DNA of 64,000 nucleotides from CAYQJS01 sp964417895. GTDB lineage: Bacteria > Chloroflexota > UBA6077 > SHYK01. The number at the start of each line of letters is the position of its first letter. Position 1 is the first letter of the stretch. The notes beneath the pieces are model-generated. The model saw only the letters and a program-made list of their open reading frames with translations, had not been told where the DNA came from and made no database searches. This document shows, piece by piece, positions 59,035 to 64,000 of the stretch. The translations under genes were made by a program, and so were the position numbers. The stretch spans positions 1-64,000 of the forward strand of contig CAYQJS010000004.1 of NCBI GenBank assembly GCA_964417895.1, written 5' to 3'.

Positions 59035-59797
59035 CTTGTGTCTCGATCTCGCATGGTTGAAGCTCTAGACCTCGGTTCCAGAAATACCGAGACCAGGCTT
59101 CAGAGGCACTCGTTGCCCTCTCGCCTATTAGCATGCTTACGGTCGCGCGCACCGCTGATGCCACGCGTCTCGATACTTCAGTCCGCGGGTAGTTCTGGAC
59201 CTCTGGGAACCTCGCCAGGGATACCGTCGGGGCGACTACCAAGGTTCCGCTAACGAAACCGAGGTATACAGCGTTCGCCTGCGCCTGCAGCGCGGGCAAA
59301 CTAGTCCTATCAAACAGCGCGTCCAAGATTATTCGCAGGTGAGCCAAACCGGCGGAGACTCCCTCCTCATTAAGAATGTGCGTGGTTAGGAAGCGGAGTG
59401 GACACTCGGGGTAATAGCTCAGGAGCGGCGCCAAGGCCTCAAGCAGGGGCCCGAGGTCTCCGGTCCAGCATAGGTGCTCAACGATCCGCGTCTGCTGCGC
59501 GTCGTCAAGAATGGAGTACTCGCTCAGAAAAGCGAACCAGCGCTCACCCGGCGACCCCGTCGAGTCACGGGCCGCCGTCGCCAGCGCGAGCGCGAGGGCG
59601 GCACCTTTAGCCCAGCCGTGCCGGTCGTTCAGGGTTGCCAGCCAGAGCATCTCCGGGAGAATCTGATCGACCCATTTGACCTCCGTAAGCGGCAAGGCAT
59701 CTACCAACGGTGGGGTGAATCGGCTCCCCTGCTGACGATGATCAGCCAGCACACTCCGCCGACGCGCTCTACTCACGTGGCCAACGTGTTCTTCCAC
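59027..59797 (-). CDS. Hypothetical protein paired with DUF5677
   Basis: The 256-residue protein has mostly helical sequence (MLWLATLNDRHGWAKGAALA, LLEALAPLLSYYPECPLRFL) and ends with SEAWSRYFWNRGLELQPCEI. There is no signal peptide, membrane segment or catalytic motif. It overlaps the DUF5677 gene by 8 bp, so coupling is likely. The first 30 residues are Arg/His-rich and the true start may be downstream. The family was not recognised. Confidence 0.6.
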   Translation of the reverse strand: MEEHVGHVSRARRRSVLADHRQQGSRFTPPLVDALPLTEVKWVDQILPEMLWLATLNDRHGWAKGAALALALATAARDSTGSPGERWFAFLSEYSILDDAQQTRIVEHLCWTGDLGPLLEALAPLLSYYPECPLRFLTTHILNEEGVSAGLAHLRIILDALFDRTSLPALQAQANAVYLGFVSGTLVVAPTVSLARFPEVQNYPRTEVSRRVASAVRATVSMLIGERATSASEAWSRYFWNRGLELQPCEIETQGD

Positions 59798-59963
59798 TAT
59801 GGAGGCTCCTCCGGACGACTGCCGAGCAATCTCGGTCGCCTGTTGCGCGCGCGACGGGCGGTGTGCCCACCGCTATTTGGCCGTCGTGCTTGCTGCTTGG
59901 CGCGTCCAGAGTGACGTATTAGGCCGGCCCAAAAAGGGGCCAAGCGATCCAGAGGAGCGCCAT

Positions 59964-60263
59964 ATGTCAAGCGCGGCCATCGTACGAGCCGGCAGTAAAC
60001 TGAGCAAGTCAGACCAAGCGCTCTACGCCTTCCAGGCCGAGAAGGAGCGGCGTAGCGGCTCGATGCCCACCGTCCAGAGCTACTCGCGCCTGCTCCAGCA
60101 ATTCTTCGGCCTGGTGGGAACGACGCCTGACCGAGTCACGAGCCCGGACACCTTCTGCTGAGCGCACGGGATCGGGCTCGGGCAAGCGGCCTCGTTCGTC
60201 ACGATCGGCGCCTGGCTCACCTGCCTCTCGCCCTTCCACAGTTTCCTGATCCGCATGGGCTGA
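59964..60263 (+). pseudogene. Broken tyrosine-recombinase (integrase) N-terminal domain
   Basis: ATG 59964, with AGAGGAGCGCCAT upstream, opens ALYAFQAEKERRSGSMPTVQ followed by SYSRLLQQFFGLVGTTPDRV, the SAM-like core-binding domain of phage integrases. TGA at 60159 interrupts it where related proteins have Trp, and the same frame then continues AHGIGLG...VTIGAWLTCLSPFHSFLIRM before a final stop. The catalytic domain is absent. It marks the right edge of the accessory island. Confidence 0.7.
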
Positions 60264-60339
60264 GGCAGGCGAACCCTTGCCAGGTTATTAAGCGGCCCAC
60301 AACACTCGTGCGCGCCTCTCCCGCCTCATGGCTCACGCC

Positions 60340-62055
60340 TCACGCCTTGACGTCCCACTCGTGGGCGTTCCAGCCGTGGGTGCCGCGGGACGTCCGGGCC
60401 ACGACGTGCAGCACTCGCTGGTTCACCAGGATAGGCTCGATGGTGTAGAAGATCCCCATGAGGAGCACCTGGTCGGCGATGTGGGTGATGATCTCCGAGG
60501 CGATGGCGACGCGGTCCTGGCGGGCTACCGTGACATAGTACCGATCGATGAGCGCGTCGAACTCCGGGTTCGCATAGCGCGAGATGTTCGACCCCGTGTA
60601 GTTGGACTCCTGCCGCGGTGACTGCGTGCTGTGGAGGTTGCTCAGCGCCCGAAGCTGGTTCGGTCGCTGCGTGAGCTGGAACGCCGGGAAGCTCGTTACC
60701 CATTCCGCGTCCGATAGCCGCTGCGTCGGCACGATCATCGGCTCCACCGCGACACCAGCCTTCTGCCAGTAATCGGCAATGGAGAAAAGGAGCTTACGCC
60801 GCAAGTCGTCGCCGGCGTTGGCGCGCACCTCCAGCGAGAGCTTGCGGTTCGCGGCATCCACGAAGCTCCCGTCCTGGCCTCTCGTGTAACCGAGGCCTTC
60901 GATGATCTGCGTCGCCCGCCGCACATCGAACTCGTACTTCGCTACGAGGGGGTCGATCTCCGCGAACTCGGGCTCCGTGGGGCTCATGTAACTGTGGGCC
61001 ACAGAAGTGAGGCCGGCCATGAACGTGTTCACCATCTCCTGGCGGTCCATGGCATGAAGCAGAGCGCGGCGGAACTGGGGATCGGTCACCAACACGGGGC
61101 TCGGCGTGAGGAACTGCGGCCACAGCTGGATCCACGTGTACGGAGCAGCTTCCACCCGCCCTTCGCGCCATCGCTCCTGGACCTGCGTCGCCTCTTCGAC
61201 CGAAAGGCCCCTCCCCATCGTGAAGTCCACGGCGCCAGCGAGGATGCTCGCCACGAGCGTGTTGGAGTCAGCGAGGAAGCGGATCTCAACCTCGTCGATC
61301 CTGGGTCGCCCCAGCGCGTAGCGATCGTTCGCCTCTACGACCAGGTGGCTACCGCGCTCCCAGGCCTTCAGCTTGAACGGGCCTGTGCCCACGAACTCGT
61401 GGCTCCAGTGAGGCAGCTCGACGTAGCCGGCCTTGTTCTCCATGTAGGCCCGCTCGAGAAGGTGCTTTGGCTGCGGCATGCCGAGCCCCGGCGAGAACAG
61501 CGCGTCGGCCCCGATGTAGGGCACCCTCCACCGGGCGATCACCGTGTGGGCGTCCACCGCCTCCACGCCCTCCAGGTTCTGATACGCCCGGTCGCGGAAA
61601 ACACCCACATCGCGGTCCTGAACGACCTGGGCTGTGAACACCAGGTCGTCTGCCGTAAACGCGGCGCCGTCGTGCCACTGGCTGTTGGGCCTGATCCTCC
61701 AGGTCGTCTCCATTCGGCCGTCAGGAAATACTTTCCAGAGACCGTTCTCGAGGCTTGGTATCGCCTCGGCCAGTCTGGGCGCGAGGGCCGCGCCCTTGTC
61801 CAGGGTGCTGAGCCCGGCGTGGACGAGCTCTTCGAGGGCCTCCGAACCGGGCGGTGTGTACGCGCCCGCGGAGCTGATCTGGTAGTTCAGGGCGAACGGG
61901 TCTCCCAGGATCGCCGCGGTCACGCGCTTCGGCGCCGATGGCCGGGTGACCTGCGCGTTGTCGCTCGGGGTCCGCGGGCCTTGCGGCGCGGCGCAGCCGG
62001 CCACGACGAGCGCCAGGACGAGGCTAAAGGAACGGAGTAGGTTGGCGGTGCTCAC
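60340..62055 (-). CDS. Peptide/nickel-type ABC binding lipoprotein (SBP_bac_5), paralogue 3
   Basis: The 571-residue protein has a lipoprotein signal (LRSFSLVLALVVAGC), PKRVTAAILGDPF, then TTWRIRPNSQWHDGAAFTAD, VGTGPFKLKAWE, DPQFRRALLHAMDRQEMVNT and EFDALIDRYYVTVARQDRVA. It ends WNAHEWDVKA. GTG 62055 with GGAGGTGAGCGC upstream is preferred to 62082. It lies 69 bp downstream of an amidohydrolase gene, matching the arrangement at 26-29 kb, and lacks transporter partners. A heptamer repeat sits in the gap. Confidence 0.92.
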   Translation of the reverse strand: MSTANLLRSFSLVLALVVAGCAAPQGPRTPSDNAQVTRPSAPKRVTAAILGDPFALNYQISSAGAYTPPGSEALEELVHAGLSTLDKGAALAPRLAEAIPSLENGLWKVFPDGRMETTWRIRPNSQWHDGAAFTADDLVFTAQVVQDRDVGVFRDRAYQNLEGVEAVDAHTVIARWRVPYIGADALFSPGLGMPQPKHLLERAYMENKAGYVELPHWSHEFVGTGPFKLKAWERGSHLVVEANDRYALGRPRIDEVEIRFLADSNTLVASILAGAVDFTMGRGLSVEEATQVQERWREGRVEAAPYTWIQLWPQFLTPSPVLVTDPQFRRALLHAMDRQEMVNTFMAGLTSVAHSYMSPTEPEFAEIDPLVAKYEFDVRRATQIIEGLGYTRGQDGSFVDAANRKLSLEVRANAGDDLRRKLLFSIADYWQKAGVAVEPMIVPTQRLSDAEWVTSFPAFQLTQRPNQLRALSNLHSTQSPRQESNYTGSNISRYANPEFDALIDRYYVTVARQDRVAIASEIITHIADQVLLMGIFYTIEPILVNQRVLHVVARTSRGTHGWNAHEWDVKA

Positions 62056-62075
62056 GCGCTCACCTCCGAAAACGA

Positions 62076-62110
62076 GTCCCAAGTCCCAGGTCCCAAGTCC
62101 CAGGTCCCAG
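62076..62110. repeat. Heptamer tandem repeat (GTCCCAR)
   Basis: Five consecutive 7-bp units GTCCCAA/GTCCCAG (62076-62110) lie between the amidohydrolase stop and the lipoprotein start. They are of the short tandemly repeated repetitive type and are unrelated in sequence to the GCCTCAC units near 2.3 kb. Confidence 0.85.
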
Positions 62111-62124
62111 GTACCGAGCCGCCT

Positions 62125-63234
62125 TCAGTTGACCGCCGCCAGGCCCGCCATCGGCTCCCGGCTCTTACCGACCGGGAGCCCGAAGAACTCGGCGGCGTTG
62201 AGCCCGAGGATCCGATCCTTCTGCGCCTCGGTGAGGCGCGTGTTGGTCACCACGTCATCGATGCACGACTCGCCGGCGCCGCCCAGACCATGGGGGAAGT
62301 CGATAGCCATCATCAGGCGGTCCGCGCCGTAGCGCTGCGTGACGTACGTCAACGTCTCCTTCTCCGTGCTAACGTTCGCGGCGATCCAGACCTGGTCAAG
62401 GTACTCGTGGGGTCGCTTGGCGATCAGCTCGTTGACGCCCTCCTGGTCGTACACCTCGTTGAGTCGATCCATGAGCGTGGGCAGATAGCCGCAACCTGTC
62501 TCGAGGAGCCCGATGCGGAGGCGCGGGAACATGTCGAACACACCTCCGCAGATGAACGAGGTGATGGCCAGCGTTCCCTCGTACAGGAAGCCAAGCGCAT
62601 TGTCGAGGTGAAACTTGGTGAGACGTTCGAGGCCCAGCAACACGCCGCTTCGGCTGGGGTGGAGGTAAAGCGGGACCCCCAGCTCCTCGATCCTGGCGTA
62701 GACGGGCCAGAACTGCGGCTCGTCCAAGTTCTGGCCGTTCACATTGGTGAACATGGTGGCCGCATGGAGCCCGAGCTGCTTCACCGCCCGCTCGATCTCT
62801 TCGACCGCGCGCGTTGGGCTCTGCATCGGCAGGTGCGCGATGCCGAGGAAGCGACCGGGGAACCTGTTCAGGACCCGGGACATGGCGTTGTTGTAGGACT
62901 GGCACACGCTCGTCGCCAGATCCGCGTCCACGTCGTAGTGGAAGCACTCGTTGGAGGGCACAAGGACCTGCATATCGATGCCAAGCCGGTCGAGGAACTC
63001 GATGCGCAGCTCCGGCTCCCAGAATCCGGGCCGCTGGCGCCGAAGCTGCAGGAGGTTCGGCAACACGTCGTGCTGATGGTGCGACATGTGGGCCTCTCGC
63101 TCCGGATAGGTGATCCGACAGCGGCCGCCGGCGTCGCACCATAGCCGCGGTCGGCGGTCGCCGAACCTGGGGTCGACGTCGTCGAACACATCCTTGGGGA
63201 AGAAGTGCGAGTCGCAGTCGATGCGTATCGCCAT
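62125..63234 (-). CDS. Amidohydrolase family metalloenzyme
   Basis: The 369-residue amidohydrolase-2 protein starts MAIRIDCDSHFFPKDVFDDV (D-x-H metal motif), then FLGIAHLPMQSP, VPLYLHPSRSGVLLGLERL (metal His), FPRLRIGLLETGCGYLPTLM and MMAIDFPHGLGG with the Asp ligand. It is similar in design to the 27892 enzyme, with a longer insertion after residue 40 (RPRLWCDAGGRCRI). ATG 63234 follows GGAGGCTCGACGACG; the longer frame to 63396 is rejected. It pairs with the binding lipoprotein downstream. Confidence 0.92.
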   Translation of the reverse strand: MAIRIDCDSHFFPKDVFDDVDPRFGDRRPRLWCDAGGRCRITYPEREAHMSHHQHDVLPNLLQLRRQRPGFWEPELRIEFLDRLGIDMQVLVPSNECFHYDVDADLATSVCQSYNNAMSRVLNRFPGRFLGIAHLPMQSPTRAVEEIERAVKQLGLHAATMFTNVNGQNLDEPQFWPVYARIEELGVPLYLHPSRSGVLLGLERLTKFHLDNALGFLYEGTLAITSFICGGVFDMFPRLRIGLLETGCGYLPTLMDRLNEVYDQEGVNELIAKRPHEYLDQVWIAANVSTEKETLTYVTQRYGADRLMMAIDFPHGLGGAGESCIDDVVTNTRLTEAQKDRILGLNAAEFFGLPVGKSREPMAGLAAVN

Positions 63235-63275
63235 CGTCGTCGAGCCTCCGATCGAGAATGGGCTACAGCATAGCG

Positions 63276-64000
63276 CTATCCGGCCTTGCGTGCCGTCGCT
63301 GGCTCGGTGGCGCCGGCCATTCCCGCCGTTTGCCTCTTCAGGGGTTCTTTCACCTGGGTCCCGAGAACGAGCGCTGTGGCCATTGCCGTCGCGCACAGAA
63401 ACATGAAGGCTATGCCGTAGTCATAGGCCTCCGCCAGGTAGGCGAAGGCCAGCGGGCTCGCCACCTGGCCCACTTCACCGACCGTCCGCCAGACGCCAAA
63501 GAACTTGCCGCGCACGTGCGCGGGTGCGATGTCCGATCCGATCACCTGCATATTGCCCGAAGTGATGTTCTGGGCCGCGTGCATCACCAGGAATGCCACC
63601 ACGAAGGCCTCGAAGGGAAGCCGCAGGAACGCCGTCGCGGCGATGAAGGCGAGGCCCAGGCTCAGCAGGACGAAGCCGGGTACGACCGTCTTCTTGCGGC
63701 CGAAGCGATCCATGATGGCGCCTGTCGAGAAGACGATGGGGATGCCGACGGCGCCCGCCATGGTGCTGATGACGCCCAGGGTTTCCGGGCCGATGCCATA
63801 CCAGTAGACGGGGTACAGATTGACGGCGCCGGAGTGGAGCGTGCCCCGGGTCAGCGAGGCGAGGAACTGGGCGAAAAAGAAGATGAGCACGGGGTAGACG
63901 AGCAGCGCCGCGATGGTGGACTGCGAGGGCCCGCCTCCTCCCTCGGCCCGCGCCGACCGCCCGCTGGCCGGCGCGGTCTCACGCAGCACCTTGTAGCTGG
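63276..64000 (-). CDS. MFS transporter, C-terminal half (runs off the window)
   Basis: The visible 241 codons hold six membrane segments of a major-facilitator transporter, beginning AALLVYPVLIFFFAQFLASL and including GAIMDRFGRKKTVVPGFVLL (the cytoplasmic loop motif repeated in the second half). It ends ALVLGTQVKEPLKRQTAG. The frame is open to the window edge, so the N-terminal half lies outside. It is close to and on the same strand as the amidohydrolase and binding-protein genes, so it may import or export the same compound. Confidence 0.9.
   Translation of the reverse strand, partial: SYKVLRETAPASGRSARAEGGGGPSQSTIAALLVYPVLIFFFAQFLASLTRGTLHSGAVNLYPVYWYGIGPETLGVISTMAGAVGIPIVFSTGAIMDRFGRKKTVVPGFVLLSLGLAFIAATAFLRLPFEAFVVAFLVMHAAQNITSGNMQVIGSDIAPAHVRGKFFGVWRTVGEVGQVASPLAFAYLAEAYDYGIAFMFLCATAMATALVLGTQVKEPLKRQTAGMAGATEPATARKAG

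Overview
The window is high-G+C bacterial DNA with short intergenic gaps and frequent overlapping start/stop codons. The gene content (UbiD/CaiB clusters, many orphan solute-binding lipoproteins, amidohydrolases, SDRs, a CxxC-type zinc-ribbon protein, form I CO dehydrogenase) and several GTG/TTG starts fit an uncultivated soil or aquatic Chloroflexota lineage. That placement is an inference from gene families; no rRNA or other strong marker is present.

Layout. 0.3-7.7 kb: a prenyl-FMN decarboxylase cluster (UbiD, CaiB/BaiF CoA-transferase, UbiX, then two tandem UbiD paralogues) that probably handles an aromatic or other unsaturated carboxylate. 7.7-10.4 kb (minus): a cell-surface cassette with an RTX protein, a DUF5305 membrane protein, a SipW-like signal peptidase and a camelysin/TasA-like secreted protein. 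The last two carry frameshifts, and the cassette is preceded by a hairpin-rich leader. 10.4-11.3 kb: small phage-like or decayed ORFs. 11.4-15.5 kb: a NarL-type response regulator and a CHASE hybrid histidine kinase. 16-20 kb: a LysR regulator, an orphan Fe/AfuA-type binding protein, and an overlapping DUF120 (riboflavin-kinase-like)/PNPOx/VOC operon. 20-26 kb: an OpgC-esterase fusion, a secreted hydrolase, a secreted multidomain protein and a gene apparently starting with CTG. 26-31 kb: a peptide-binding lipoprotein plus amidohydrolase, a di-iron protein and an SDR. 31-36.5 kb: small zinc and membrane proteins, a GltD-like oxidoreductase and an NMT1-like binding protein. 36.7-38.1 kb: a three-gene peptidoglycan-hydrolase cassette. 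38.3-43.7 kb: coxM-coxS-coxL-coxG-coxF-like, an aerobic form I CO dehydrogenase with the AYRCSFR motif. 44-53.8 kb: SDR, methyltransferase, hydrolase and secreted genes, including a 1-kb segmental duplication. 53.9-60.3 kb: an accessory island (SIR2-like protein, J-domain protein overlapping a leucine-rich-repeat protein, remnants of a type III PKS and a UbiA gene, a DUF5677 pair and a broken integrase). 60.3-64 kb: a third peptide-binding lipoprotein, an amidohydrolase and a partial MFS transporter.

Repeats run through the window. At least five copies of a 150-190-bp palindromic MITE-like element (ends near TAGTGGGTCAGTTC) sit directly 3' of genes, and in two cases the element end supplies the stop codon. 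A second inverted-repeat family, heptamer and 14-mer tandem repeats, and several strong hairpins are also present.

The most promising candidate for something undescribed is the 53.9-60.3 kb island, in which a J-domain/LRR gene pair faces a SIR2-family protein. The stop-codon-donating MITE family is next. All functional assignments rest on motif recognition without database searches.
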